Origin: Macrosoma leucophasiata
Taxonomy: Eukaryota > Arthropoda > Insecta > Lepidoptera > Hedylidae
Direction: 5' to 3'
Assembly (NCBI GenBank): GCA_036365455.1
Contig: JAWQUS010000007.1
Coordinates: forward strand, 18,120,001 to 18,184,000
DNA: 64,000 nucleotides
Positions 10,286 to 23,209 of the stretch are shown piece by piece (the first letter of the stretch is position 1; the number at the start of each line of letters is the position of its first letter). The position numbers and the translations under genes were made by a program. Below the pieces are notes generated by a model that worked only from the letters and a program-made list of their open reading frames with translations, was not told the origin of the DNA and ran no database searches.

Positions 10286-12280
10286 AGAAAAAAAGACACT
10301 AACACACCATCAATCAACTGCAAAATAAATCTAGGTAGGGGAAGATGGGGTAATGGGAGTCAGCGGGTAATAAGAGTCACCAACATATCCACGAAACTAT
10401 ACACGCAAGCAATGCATAAACTATCTCCCCGTCCCTGCCCTATGCCCTCGCCATTGCGTTAGATGACTCAAGTTTGTAGGCGCATGCGCATTTGAGATAT
10501 GGTTTTTACGCCCCACCGATCATATTTTTAGTCCTTAAAATAAACGATAAATGTCGAATTCTTCCAATAAACAGTCAATAATTTTACACGTATGCGGACA
10601 ATACTCAATAATCAGACAATAATCAGACTTTCCGAGCATTGGTTGCAATTTTAGACTCTCTCAATAATTTCTAGGATTTTTTTTTCATTATCATATTTGT
10701 GGGTAATGATGATTTCCATTCCTACAGAACATTATATTGACAAATGAACTAGGCCCTAGATCGTGTAGATTCCAGGGAAAGGCGGCTTGGCACTCACTCA
10801 CTCTTGGCAGGCAACGTTCGGAATATTTATGACAATTTTCAGTCAAACATGCTGAAAAATGGGGTCGTTTTTAAATCTATAGGCTCTATCTTTCTATCTG
10901 ATTCCGTTGTCATCCCATGGCGACGACTTTGACCACAGATATACTTCATGTGGGCTAAGTTCTCACATGGACTACTCTAGTTGAAACTTGTCGGAAGGTT
11001 ATAGGTATTTGCCATATGTACTAAATTTTCTTTGCCCATAAGGTGATCACCGTGTCAGTGCAATGGGAGTCAAAACGATTTTTTTGTAAAACTGTTATAA
11101 TTTTCTAAAGTTGCATGCCCAATTTATTAAAATTGATCTCAATTGATAGTCCATTAAATAAAGCTGACGTGAAGTCGGTTGCAATAAATATTTTGTTTGA
11201 AATTAAGTTTTTATTTCATGTCGCGCTTAGGTGTCTTCCATTACCCGATCTTCTTCTAAATTTATATTTATGCAAACCCCCAGCTATGGGAATCGACAAA
11301 GGCAATAATAATACATACCTATAGGCAACCTACCTATGCTTGCATCACGTATCACAATCGATAACAATTTAAATTTTCGCATTTTTTGTCAGTGTAACAG
11401 GAAAATAAAAATATTGCTGGTAGCCCGCATAATAACCGAGAAAAATATTAAACAAAGAATACCTACTTAGGCGTACTCATTAAGTTTTTCCTCGTATGAA
11501 GGGAATACCATTTTTATTAGCCCTTTAATGACTTAGCTCATTTAAAGTGCATATAATTTCTTAGGTTGCCTTTTGAGATAATGCCAAGTAATGTTATAAT
11601 TTTCCTTATGGAAATAAAAACATCTAATTACCTACGTGGCTACGATTTAGTCACCAATCTAGCGAATACCTAGAGCATTGTACGTCAAAAGTTGTAGGTA
11701 ATATAGGGAAATCAGTATAAACCAGTTGCGAAATGATGCAACATTAAGTGACATACGCGTAATTAATATTTTCATTCCTTAGGTATCCTTGTTTGCAAAA
11801 TAGACGGGAAATCCTTAAGCTTGTGGGGTAGAAGCTGTGTTGAATGAGAATATCGTCAGAGAATATGTAATAATACTAAACCAAGAAAATGGCCGAATAT
11901 CGTCACTCAATTTTAAGCAACCCTCAAATGTGCGCTATCTCTATCGTTTGAACGTGTTTTATAAAGACAGAAGACTTTTAAGTCCCACTTAGATTAAAGT
12001 GTCGTTTGAGTATTTGGTCGTAAGACTCCTACAATAATGGAAAGATGGTTATACACCATTGTATAATGATGACTATTTTTGGAAGTCCATTTACAAAACT
12101 GACATTTATTCAAAGATTGCCCACTTTATCCAACTGACTCTCTCATCTATTGAACAAGATTAAACTCAATAAATTCAATTTTTGTCCACGAAGCTGTAGG
12201 CCCACTGTTGGACCATGTCGGGCCTTGTCGAGCCTCATGGGTGATTCGCCTTTGAGCAACTCAATTTATTGATGCTTATC
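10286..12280. other. Intergenic region with one MITE, no gene seen
   Basis: AT-rich sequence without convincing coding frames. A small MITE lies at about 11885-12035, matching 42820-42955 in reverse. Elsewhere only short simple repeats are visible. Confidence 0.5.
11885..12035 (-). repeat. MITE, copy 1 (related to 42820-42955)
   Basis: About 150 bp, matching the reverse complement of 42820-42955 through blocks such as AAAGACAGAAGACTTTTAAG and TTTGAGTATTTGGTCG. Both copies have GGCC(A/G)AATA-type ends in inverted orientation. Non-coding. Confidence 0.75.
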
Positions 12281-12284
12281 AAAT

Positions 12285-12380
12285 ACAAGGTTGCATTTGT
12301 GCACAAGGAATTAACTAGGGACGGAGTTCAACAAGGATGTACATTAAACCCGCTATTGTTTAATAACACCTTGAATTAGG
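12285..12380 (+). pseudogene. Relic of a non-LTR reverse transcriptase
   Basis: A short plus-strand stretch reads TRDGVQQGCTLNPLLFNN, the well-known LINE reverse transcriptase block around GVRQGCPLSPLLFN. There is no extended open frame on either side, so this is a decayed fragment. Confidence 0.7.
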
Positions 12381-12449
12381 TACCTCACAAAGACTCGCCA
12401 CTGACCAGCCACTGGCGTTTTATTTATGCGGGTATCAACTTAACAGCCT

Positions 12450-12715
12450 TTATAATACGTCACTTCACACCTGTAAGGGGTAGGCAGAGGTAAATGCATG
12501 TATTTCAAGCATACTACAAACACCCACGATTCGCCGGTTACGTCTTGGCCCATGTAACAGATAGCGATTCTGTTGACATCTCCGGCCACATACCAAACTC
12601 CGAGGTATATAATAATTTACACCGTTATCTCTCTGAACTGGCACCTCGGATCGAACCCAGGACCCCAGCGTAGTAGTAGTAGTTTCTTGCTACCACGAGG
12701 CTACCGAGGCAGTTA
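12450..12715 (-). repeat. tRNA-derived SINE (family C), copy
   Basis: Read on the minus strand, the head carries tRNA-like promoter boxes: TAGCCTCGTGGTAGCAAG (A-box-like) and GGGTTCGATCC (B-box). A body shared with 17977-18300, 28078-28358 and 32797-32960 follows, with the GCCGGTTACGT and CATGTAACAG blocks. It is not a functional tRNA because the cloverleaf is not complete. Confidence 0.8.
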
Positions 12716-14540
12716 AGTTTAATGTCACTCAAAACGGGACATTCCCAAAATAAGTAACATTCACAAAATAACCTTCATGGAACCAGGGGGAAGAAGCTTA
12801 CCTACTTATGAACGCCCATATATAAGTAGGTATCTTTGGTATCGTTATCGATTGCTTTTCAGATTATTGTAAATTATTCAAAAAAATTACTACAGCTTCA
12901 GTCGGGTACGCTAGTTTTCTATACACATGTTTGCCGAGATTAGGTAACGGTAACGCGACATTTTCGCTTCCCAAAAGTTTTTCCTGGGACACCGGTACGG
13001 ACTGCATGAAAACGGGACAGTCCCGTTCAAAACGAGACGCATGGTCACGTTACTCATACCTTAGGTTACTCTTTTTGGAGACTAGCTGAAGTAAATGAGT
13101 CGAACGTAAGAAAAGATCTGTAAGTAGAATAACAGTAGCTAGGTAGCTATGAACACATGGGTACCTATCTACTTAGCAATCTAACTTATTTCCGCACTAA
13201 GATTGATTCTGGCGAAAAATGTAGATGAAGTAGGTACTTGTTAAAGCTTAAAGCTATCATTACCTATCTAATTTTCCTTATTATGATAAGGAAAAAGTAT
13301 ACATGTAGGTGTCTACCTAGAAAAATATTAGGCATGTTATTAATACGTAGATAGCTAATAAATAAATAATAATAATAATATCAAAGAACTATTTTTTTAT
13401 CTACTAAATATTCTAACAATTCAATCTTTTATTAGAGCTCTGATAGAGCTAAGGGACGCAAAAATCGCTTTGATATACAAACTATAATAAAAATAGTATT
13501 TACGTTTATTTTTCCAAAAATAGAGTCAATTTCCTTTTCGTAGTAATTTAATCACAGCATTTCGGTTTATCCTCAAACAAAGTATGTTAGGTAAAATAAA
13601 TTAATTAATTAAAAGTCAAAGAAAATATATCAAATAGAATGGATTGTAAAACAAAGGTAGGATTTTACCTACTTACTTAGAATTACATTACCAGCTATAT
13701 GCCGCTAATTAGCCCCGTACTTAGGTACTCGTATCGCAAGCTATAAAACATTACAAGCAAATTACAGTTTTGTACTAAAATAATTAATGGTCAAATGTAC
13801 CTATAATAATGGCATGATATTCAACCTTAAAATGCACTCAATGACATTTCATTGAATTTGGATTTTTTGTTAGACTTTGAACCCTAGAGAAAACTAAAAG
13901 TACAAAAGATAATAGTTTAATTGTGAGGGTTCCGTAGTATACCTACAATGAATCCTTATAGTTCTGCCACGTCTGCCCGGCCATCTGTCCGCAGCTTAGC
14001 TCAGAGACTCTAGACAAGTACCTACCTACTAGAAAACTGTATTTTGGCATAGATATGTATATATAACAGTTATGCGAAGAAAGTAGTAAAATAAAAAAAT
14101 ATATATATTTAGGTATAAAGTAACTACCCTTCACGTAAAGTGGGAGTGTTATTTTTTGCATCCCATCGTATGGAGTATCGTTGAATAGGTCTTTTAAAAT
14201 ACCTAATTATAAAGATCATTTTTCGATAATAGGATGAATTTGTGAAATATAAATCTTTATAATGCCATATTTTGTAAGAGCCAAGTGTCCCCATGCCCTA
14301 CATCCAGCCTACGCCAGCTAAATGGTTGCATTGGGAAGTGGAAAAGGCTTAGAAGGCTTTACGAGTAATACCGAGTATACATATAGTAATAGTTGTACCA
14401 CTTAACGAGTAATACCTTCTCGACTAACTGAAAATAAATTGTAGAAACGACATCCTATGTTATGCGTGGTCCAACTTGCGCTTCGCCGGTTTTTTGTGTC
14501 ACGATCGGGTCTATTAGATGAAGTATTATGCCGTAGGTTT
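12716..14540. other. Intergenic region, no gene seen
   Basis: AT-rich sequence with many TAGGTACCTA-type runs and an (AAT)n tract near 13365. No coding exon or RNA gene was recognised. Confidence 0.5.
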
Positions 14541-14544
14541 ATGT

Positions 14545-14790
14545 ACCCTAATGGAAGTGGCAAACCAGCTTGCAGTACACCCACACGAAGACCAAGATCA
14601 AAATGCAGATGCGTTACCACTCCTGAGGTCTAAGGTGTTATGCCTTTGTGTCGGAAATTACAGGGCCATACATCACCACCTGACCGGAACACGATAGTGC
14701 AGAACACTACCATTTAGTGGCAAGTAAATTAGGTAATACGGTGGTGCCTACGCCCGCGATCTCCGTCACTGGAGCTCTACCACCAGTAAA
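14545..14790 (-). repeat. Dispersed SINE-like repeat family B, copy
   Basis: Family B starts CTGGTGGTAGAGCTCCAGTG and runs through ACCACCGCATTACC, GGTGGTAATGTACGGCC and GGAGTGGTAACGCATCTGC. It ends AACTGCATGCTTGTTTGCCA with an A-run in the best copies. This copy is inverted. Other copies: 18964-19260, 20660-20923, 36043-36270, 38545-38822, 40105-40210 (fragment), 53320-53492, 58680-58962 and 61312-61595. Confidence 0.85.
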
Positions 14791-16077
14791 AGGTATATTT
14801 CAGAGGAGAAAATTACTTTTCCAAATATTCTGATCGTAAATAATTTATTATTCTTTGACATTTCGCCCTTCCAAGTGGAGTTCTGGGTGGATATATAGCT
14901 TGGAGGTGGCGAGGTCGCACCGTTCGTACACTGAGACATTAGGCGACGCACGCACCGTCACCGCACATTATTATTCTAACACAGGTAAAAATTATCAAAT
15001 AATTTATGTACATAATATGACTAATTGATTATAAAATTTACGTTATTGCGGCATTCAATTAATAAGTACGCTGCTAACTTAAAAACATATTATTTTACTA
15101 TTTGACCATAAGATATCTTCGAAGTTCGAAAGAATAATTTAAAAATTGGAATATTTTGTTAAATATCGTGCATAGTTAATAACAAATATTTTTTTTATTA
15201 ACATATTTAAAAAGTTCACTTAATTCAAATACATAATAGGGCCTTTTATGTGCAATTATCTTTTTTGATGCAGTACTTAATCTAAACCAAGTCGATACAT
15301 TTTATTATATGTAGGTATATTAAACTCGCCTAAGTGTAAAGAAAAGAAACTTATTTGGTTTTAAAAATAATAATTCAGTATTCAGTAGAACGTGGACTAT
15401 AGTTAATGAAACAGTTTTTATCTTATAATAATTAAACTAGCTGACCCGGCAAACTTCTTATTGCCTCAGAATTAAATAATGTGTAAAAGGTTTAAAGATA
15501 TCTACGGACTACTTGTATGGGACAATTTAATTGTTGTTTTTACTTATTCCCTTACAATTTGTTCACATTTTATCACCTTGAAAACTTCTTGAGTTTTAGC
15601 AATTAACTTTTATATAAGCTAATAATGTAGTGACAGCTTTAGTGAAAACTTGCGTAGAGTAAGTTTAGAATTTATTAAGTAGCGTAGGTACTAGTGTAGC
15701 TAGGACATCTTAGCGTAGGTCAACCATAATTGGATGACATTAACTCATTATGTCCGACTGTGAAAAGGTCACGTTCAATAACTAAACAAGTATCCATAAT
15801 ATTACATCTATGAAATCGGTGTTTTGCGTATAATGTTTATTTAGCAATCGTTTGTTGATCGCGTTGAATTTCGTCACGTCGTCTAAAGAACCTGTATCTC
15901 AGCCATAGCTCGTATGAACTCAAGATCTGAAGAACCGAAAGGACCCTGACTGGCTTTCGATTGTATTTTTCTGTAGTCTTTAAAATTTATATTTTTTTAA
16001 GCGATAATTACAAGTGTGTCATTTCTTTCTTAGCGAGTGGGTAGCAGCAATATACTGATATTAAATTTTGTTTGCAG
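14791..16077. other. Upstream region of the Reeler gene
   Basis: AT-rich sequence. The acceptor TTTGCAG at 16071-16077 just before the coding start implies an untranslated first exon somewhere upstream, but it and its promoter could not be located. Near 15438 there is a TAGCTGACCCGGCAAACTTC motif typical of an old interspersed repeat. Confidence 0.45.
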
Positions 16078-16100
16078 CGTAAATAATCAAGATAAACAAA

Positions 16101-19100
16101 ATGTGGTTCAAGTGTCTTGTGGTGGTATCTGTGATCGCTTGTGCCCACGGTTTTTCTGAAGGGGCTCCAGAAAGTGCGTGCAAGGACATGATCCCGAGGC
16201 ATCCTGTTTCAGCTCAGAACACACCACCACCCTACACCATCACAACCAGCTCAAAGGTCAGTGCCACTATATCCACTGTTGAAACATCCATATAGGTAAT
16301 ATATTTAGATGTCTGTTTTGTTTACTACTATAATACTTTCGAGATAATTTAACTTATAAGTATTTGAAGCGTGCATGACCCTGCAGCTGGTGTAGATCGG
16401 AAACGATCTACTCGGTTAAGCGATACGGGCGCGGTCGGGAGTGTGATGGGTGACCGCTCGTGGCAAATTAAAATGCGCGTTTCCGTGCTTCGGAGGGCAC
16501 GTTAAGCCCTCGGTCCTGATTGCTATCTATTCAAATTAACTACCTACCAAAGGTTTATTAAAATAGTTTGAGTATTATTTAGTAATAGTATGTCTAACCT
16601 ACCCAATTACAGAAACGCTTGTTTGTTTAAATCCAAGCGTTCGCCTAGGGAACCCTATCATACCCTATCTTTTGAAGGATTGTAAAATATTTTTTCTGTT
16701 TAGGTATTATTGACCACACTGAAGTGTGTTTTTAGCAGAATTCTTCTCAATATGGACTGCACTTGGAACTCTGCTAAGTTAATTGATGAAATGAAATTTG
16801 GACGATTAATTTTTCATTTTCTTTTATTATTAGTAGGTTTCTAAATCTAGCACTTGGAAGGCTAAAATTGAAGAATTTTATAATAACTATCTTTATTGCA
16901 AACGTTTATTCTGATTTCAATTTAAACTGTATTATTTTTACTCTAGGTACCTACTTACTTAATAGTTATAGTAATTTTAACAACGTTTTGAAAGCATCAG
17001 TAAATATTTTAAAATATTTGAAATAAAAAAAAAAAAATTGTCTACAGGCGATTAAGGCTGGTACTCCTATGCAAGTGACGATATCCGGAAAAACCCCCAA
17101 AGACAAGATCCGTGGTCTCCTCCTGCAGGCGAGAGACGGAGACAAGCCCGTTGGCAAATTCACCATCTTGCCCAACGACCCCGTCGCACAACTCATGAAC
17201 TGTGGAGCACCTGGCGTAAGTAACTTTAATAATCATTAAAAATAAATAGGTTAGATAGGTCTCACTTACTCTTACGTTTTACTTGACAAAAGACAAGTTC
17301 CACGTTGGGCCCGCGCCCTGTAGACTACCTATATCAAAAGATAGAGAAAAATACGGAGAATCGTGGAAAAATACTCCAAAAATTATTTGAATCGTTGTTT
17401 TTTTTTGTAGAAAATATTTATTTTATGTAATTTTTGTATGACAACATTATGTCACCATACTGCTACTATGACATTCTTGTTTTTGAAATATACATAAATA
17501 TATTAATTGAAGTATAATAAACAATTTGAATACTTAGCTGAAAATGATTTAGTATTTTATGCTTCTTCTCTCAAAATAGTGTACAAGTGCTACATACATT
17601 TTGGAGCCTTTATTATATTATATAATACCTATATTATATAGGTATTAATTTTACTGGGGCCAGAACTCTACTCTCTAACTCTACTTGCCGCTACATGGTT
17701 TTGCATCGGTAATAAGCGCTATGGCTACTCCCCTCCAGTCCGCCGCGGCTTGTTGCTCTATGTTCCTACCTATCTCTATAACAATATGTAGGATATACAT
17801 ACAAAATAATCTAGAGCTAAATAGCAACATGCAATCGGAAATTTGTAAAAGAATTAATTTAATTGCCAAGAGATAAGAAGGTTAGTCATACATGGTAGAC
17901 GAAACTGTATAAAAACAATACACATAGAAGGCACCCATGCATAGCCAAACAGTGAAAAAAATTGTAAAAAAAAGTAACTTCACGCTTGTAATCGCCGAAG
18001 GGGTAGGTAGAGGTACTAAATGCATGCGTTCAAACTACATGCAAAGACTCACGATTCGCCGGTTACGTTTTGTCCCATGTAACAGGTGGCGAGCCTATTG
18101 ACATCTCCGGGCACATTACCAAACTTACTGGTTTGGTGGAAGGACTGGGAAACTTCCAGAAAATGGAAAAATCCCAATAGAACCAGTGGTAAAGGATTTT
18201 ACACCGTTATCTCTGATATCACCCGACCTGGGAATCGAACTCAGGAGTGTCCAGGCCCAGTGTAGTAGTAGTGGCCTGCTATCACTAAGCTACGGAGCCA
18301 ATTAAAAATTGGTACATTATTAAACGTCTGTCTACATAATAATATGAATGAGTAAAGTGTGAAACAATAACGTCCTTGAACTTGGCGCAAGATGTGCTAT
18401 GAACTTCAACGATAAATAAACATTATAAATGCACAATCATTAAACTATTGTCTTCAGTAATTGCTTTAAGAAATCAGAGGGCTTTGTTCCTTCTTTACGT
18501 TGGGTACCTACTTAATTGGTAATTTATACATATACAATACTACCTACTTACAATATAATTGATGAAAACGTTGCGTAGTGAAGTTTCTTTCTTAAATTAC
18601 TGGGTCCCGACAAACGCCGTCTTGTTAAAACAATAAAATGCACGGTTGATGACAGGGTCTCAACGTCTTAGAAAAATTGTAGAAACCTAAAAAAAAAATT
18701 AAACAATTTTTGCCAATCTTGCTTGACCATGATCATAAAATATGGACATATTGCTCTGTATATCCGTTCCTGATTTCAAGCAAATTTATTAGAACTTAAA
18801 TTAAAATACACTTCATTCATCTCAATTTGTTATGTCGTAAAATTATTGTGTAGGTACTTAAAAGTAAATGGACATTGAGTCCACATTGATGGTACCTAGT
18901 TCCAGGTACCTACTTGACTTTATGACGATTTTGCTGAATTGTAGGATCGCAAATGAATAACAATTACTGGTGGTAGAGCTCCAGTGACGGAGCTCGCGGG
19001 CGTTGGCACCACCGCATTACCTAATATACTTGCCGCTAAATGGTAGTGTTCAGCACTATCGTGTTCCGGTCGGGTGGTAATGTACGGCCTTGTAATTACC

Positions 19101-22100
19101 GACACAGAGGCTTAACACCTAATGCCTCAGGAGTGGCAGCGCATCTGCATTTTGACTTCTGGTCATTGTGTGGGTGTCTATAGGCTGCAGTCATCACTTA
19201 ACATCAATGTGAACTGCATGCTTGTTTGCCACTTTTATAACAAAAAAAAAAAAAAAAAACAATATCAGTTCAGAGAATCAATTGAACAAAGAGATCACTA
19301 ACGGCTTGCAACCAGTAAAATGATCCATTAATCCCATCAGTCTAACTAGGGCATTAGATTAACAGAGATCCTATAACCCTCAACAGTGGCATAAGTAGTT
19401 AGGTAGGTACCTATATAGTAAAGTCTATGAAAGTGTTAGACACAATACTAAATAAAGACTTAAAGACATAATATCTAACAACGTCGCAAAACTAGACAAA
19501 AAACTACATTCTGAAGCATTTTTACAAGACGTAAAAAACGCTACACGGTAGTGCAAAGCCATTGTTAAAAAACAGAGCAAATTGCCTATTGCCTATTATA
19601 TCTGCTTTTTTGATGTGATTGAACAAGGAAACGTATTAACAGTTCATTAGAAAAACTTGGAACTTATTCTGGAGAGTTGTCAACCTTCACATACACATCG
19701 TTAGTACATATCGTTTTAATTTCGCAATAGATAAAAACATTAAATAAGTCGGTATGTAGAATGTCATAAGATGCTTATGCCACGCCGCGTTGCTCTATGG
19801 CTTATGCATATCTTACCTACAATATAAGTACACTAGCCACCGAAATTCCTTTGACCGCTTAGGCATTAACTAGGCATAGGTAGGTGAAGTTCAAACAATC
19901 GCTGTTGCATAAAGATAATTTTAAAATTGGTTACAACGTTTGTCTCTTGTCAACAACCTTGAAAATAATTTTGAATATTTCTTTAGGGTTTGAATTGTAT
20001 GTAACGTAAAGTTGGAATTTTTACCATTTACCACCATTAGTCTTATGTTACAAAAATACTATGTGCATGGTAAAATATGGCTGGCTTACAAAGATAAAAA
20101 ACATAGTTACACTGATAATAAGTATATCGACTTACCTTCTGTGGAAGGTGCGCTTAAAGAATGATGAAAATGGTAAGGGAAATAATTGAGCACATACATA
20201 CTCCTTACTCTTAGCACAGAAAAGACAATACTAGGTAGTCACCTAGTTTTTATTCCAATACGGGCGAACTTCGTATGAAACTTATTAAAGTGAAGATGTG
20301 AAAGAAAGCGACATTCACATCCTCACACGGAATTTTCATACATTACCTATTAAAGGCTGTAGTTAATAAAGTGTACCTTTATTATCTTCAATGTCTCATG
20401 GCTTTAATCAAATAATAGTACCTACTAAGCAAACAATATCTATAACTCAATTTATTAGTAGGTATGCAAGTTGTCACGGAGGTATATTTTAGCAAGCTTG
20501 ATTGACACAGCCTTGCTCACCTAAGGTTTATCGGACAGCAAGGTTATTTTTATGTAATAATTACCTTTTAATGTCCCGGTTTCGCACGAGTCGTGCACAG
20601 GATTAAAATATTTTACGTTCTTGGAAGGAGAGAAAGATGGGACCTAGGTTTGACAAGAAACTGTTTTTTTTATGTGATGGAAGTGGCAAACAAGCATGCA
20701 GTTCACATTGATGTTAAGTGATGACTGCAGCCTATAAACACCCACACAAAGACCAAGGTTAAAATGCAGATGCGTTACCACTCCTGAGGTTCCTCTGTGC
20801 CGGAAATATCAGGGCCGTACATTACCACCTGACCGGATAGTGCTGAATACTACCATTTACCTATATAAGGTAACGCGGTGGTGCCTACGACGCGAGCTCC
20901 GTCACTGGAGCTCTACCACCAGTACAAAAATTGATCATCATCATTCAGACATTCTTAAAATGTTTTTTTTTTAATGTCTTTATGTAGGCTATGTTTATGT
21001 AGGTATCTATCTACCTATAATATTTACCTATCGTGAACTACTTTATTTTAAAAAAGTGATAGATACTTATTTAACAAAAGTACCCGCTTACTTTTGTTAA
21101 ATAATTATCTACCACTTTTGGTAGGTCTCTGTGGCACTACACTAGGCAGTGTAAACCATTATTATAATAATATTCAGGTGTTCATTCATATTCATAATTA
21201 ATATAATCAGAATATATGATATACCTATTCAATGCTTTATGTTGAATAGTTTGTGAAATAACTGAGTAAGTACCATAATAAATTACAGAGTTGGCTTGGC
21301 ACTAAGGCACGACCTCATGTAGAATTAGCCTTGAGTGTTGCAACAAGTGAATCTTCAAGTCCAACGAATACAATTACAACTTCTATAACTAATAAAAACA
21401 TAATTTATTCTAGTCTCGTCCCCATCAATACAATATTTGGCAACAAAATATAAAATTCTAAAATATTAGAGGTCAAGAGATAGGTAATCGTTTTTATTTA
21501 CCGACTGCGGTGAAGCCAAAGGGAAGGTTACGATGTTACGATTTGAACTCGTGTCAATGTAGGTACCTATATTCATACGTTTCCATTGTCAATGTAGGTA
21601 GATATATATAAAGATTTTCTAACGAAGTAGAAAAAGTATCTATTATAAATCTATGGTTTCCATAAAACTTCTAATCTGTTAAGAACTTACTGATATCAGT
21701 CTTATGATCATATTATTTAATAATTACCTAAATAACGTACCTACCTATTTATGAATGGGTATTCATAAATAGGTAGGTACGCTAATAGGTCAGTACAAAG
21801 TACCTAAGTACTTTAAAGCAAAATTGATATTCAGTTTGAATTTGAGTCGAGTTAGGTAGTTAATATTGTAAGTAGGAATTAAGAGTCCACGACAGAAACT
21901 GAAACTAATCTTGCCAATGCTCATTGCGTCTTTATACAGGCTCACTTTCTACTTTGTTATCTGGACTAATCATTCGATTATGGCGCTCAAGGCTAGTCTT
22001 CTATTTTATCTACTTCTAGAAGTATCATGGTGTTTATTGACTTTATTACCTTCACTTTCGTGCCACCGCCGACTAGATGTATATACTATTATGGAACAAT

Positions 22101-23141
22101 ATTAATTTTATTAAACTTATACCTAATTTCAGAACGCCGTGACACACAAGAAACACGATTCTAAAGACGACCAGCAAACGCTTACCTTCCAATGGACGCC
22201 TCCGAGAGACTTCAGTGGTATAATCAAATACAGGTAAGAAATAAGTCTCTATTTTAGGGTTCTCTAGCTAGCATATAAGGAACCCTTACAGTATTGTCAT
22301 GTCCGTCAGTCTCTCCGCAGGTTAGCTCAGATACTAAGGGATGCTATAATTTGCATTTGCCATAAAAATGTATAATATTCTGCCGTCCTATCCTAAAAGG
22401 CCGTTAGGTGACATTGGAGTAAAATTGATTTCATGTTTTATATGCCTATTTTATAGGAACCAAATTCCTCTAACTGCGAATTTAATCCATATTTATTTAT
22501 CGAATAATGACGGAGATCAGAAGACCCCGTATGTACACCGAAAACTACACATTTTATAGACCTTTTCAATTTTTAAACAATCCTAGTCATTTGACTGATG
22601 GTAGCATACCTACCTATCAGTCAAATTATTATCTATAGATAAATCTATGGTCATACAGATAAGTAGGTACAGGTAGGTGTGTAGGACTGTTTCCTGACAA
22701 TGGGGTTTAATTTCGGTACTTTAACAATTTCATTAAAGCTAAAGTAAGATGATGCAATGCAACCCAGCCTCGGTAAAATAAAAACATGATTTTTTTTTTC
22801 GGATCCTTCGTCTACGCGTACAGAGGATGCTATTTTTTTCTCGCGTATCCATAATGTAAGGTGTCATTAGATAGGCCTTTAAAAATATTGTAAGATTTAG
22901 CTTAGACGCAGTTGCTCATCTAAGCTATCAACTACCTAAGGTAGAACTTTGGACCCGAGCTTTAGCTTAGAGCGTTGTTGGGGAGGGTGAACATATGATT
23001 AGGGCGGTGTAACTTTTACCTCTAGTCATCGGTTGGTATTATTTTAATCGCTATTTGTTTCTTTGCAGGGCTACCATCGCTCTCAATGGTGCAGTTTTCT
23101 GGGTCGGCGTGGAATCCGCTCCCGTACAAGTTACCGCCTAA
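16101..23141 (+). CDS. Secreted Reeler-domain protein, Hdd11-like putative defence protein
   Basis: Four exons assemble in phase: 16101-16256, 17048-17215, 22133-22233 and 23069-23141, all with GT/AG borders. They give 165 residues plus TAA. Residues 1-17 form a signal peptide ([17 protein letters not shown]). The rest is one Reeler domain: [16 protein letters not shown], then [42 protein letters not shown] and a final beta strand [14 protein letters not shown]. Lepidopteran proteins of this size and pattern (Hdd11 of Hyphantria) are immune-induced haemolymph proteins, so secretion into haemolymph and an antibacterial or opsonin-like role are inferred. An upstream non-coding exon is implied by TTTGCAG just before 16078. 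Intron 2 (4.9 kb) is swollen by SINEs. A polyadenylation signal AATAAA lies about 60 bp after the stop. Confidence 0.94.
16374..16530 (+). repeat. Dispersed repeat family A, partial copy in Reeler intron 1
   Basis: Shares AAACGATCTACTCGGTTAAG and GGCAAATTAAAATGCGC with the fuller copies at 5160-5540 and 52697-53055. The distal CAGCAGTGGGACG part is missing, so it is truncated. Intronic. Confidence 0.8.
17977..18300 (-). repeat. tRNA-derived SINE (family C) in Reeler intron 2
   Basis: Read on the minus strand it begins TTGGCTCCGTAGCTTAGTG (A-box-like) and contains GAGTTCGATTCCCAGGT (B-box). The family C body follows and ends at CTTCACGCTTGTAATCGCC. It is one of the longest copies in the window. 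Confidence 0.85.
18964..19260 (+). repeat. Family B SINE-like repeat in Reeler intron 2, with poly(A)
   Basis: Starts ACTGGTGGTAGAGCTCC and ends in a run of about 18 A residues at 19242-19259. The A-tail shows it moved by reverse transcription. Confidence 0.87.
20660..20923 (-). repeat. Family B SINE-like repeat in Reeler intron 2, inverted
   Basis: Begins with the T-run complement of the tail (about 20664) and ends CTCTACCACCAGTA. It matches the family described at 14545-14790. Confidence 0.85.
21052..21118. repeat. Hairpin in Reeler intron 2
   Basis: Inverted arms around CTTATTTAACAAAAGTA and TACTTTTGTTAAATAATTA, with a short loop ending in CCCGCT. Likely a foldback remnant. Confidence 0.65.
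21736..21783. repeat. Palindrome in Reeler intron 2
   Basis: CGTACCTACCTATTTATGAAT, a loop of about three bases, then its exact reverse complement. Perfect arms of about 20 bases are consistent with a recent inverted duplication of a TAGGTA-rich tract. Confidence 0.75.
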
Positions 23142-23209
23142 TTTTTGTCAATCGACATTCGCCTAATTCATATGACTGTGAATAAGTAATTATTAATTTT
23201 ATAAATAAA

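Noticed and set aside
12640..12715. tRNA gene suggested by A- and B-box-like motifs
   Set aside because: The boxes belong to a dispersed SINE. The acceptor and anticodon stems do not form a full cloverleaf and the same sequence recurs at several places.
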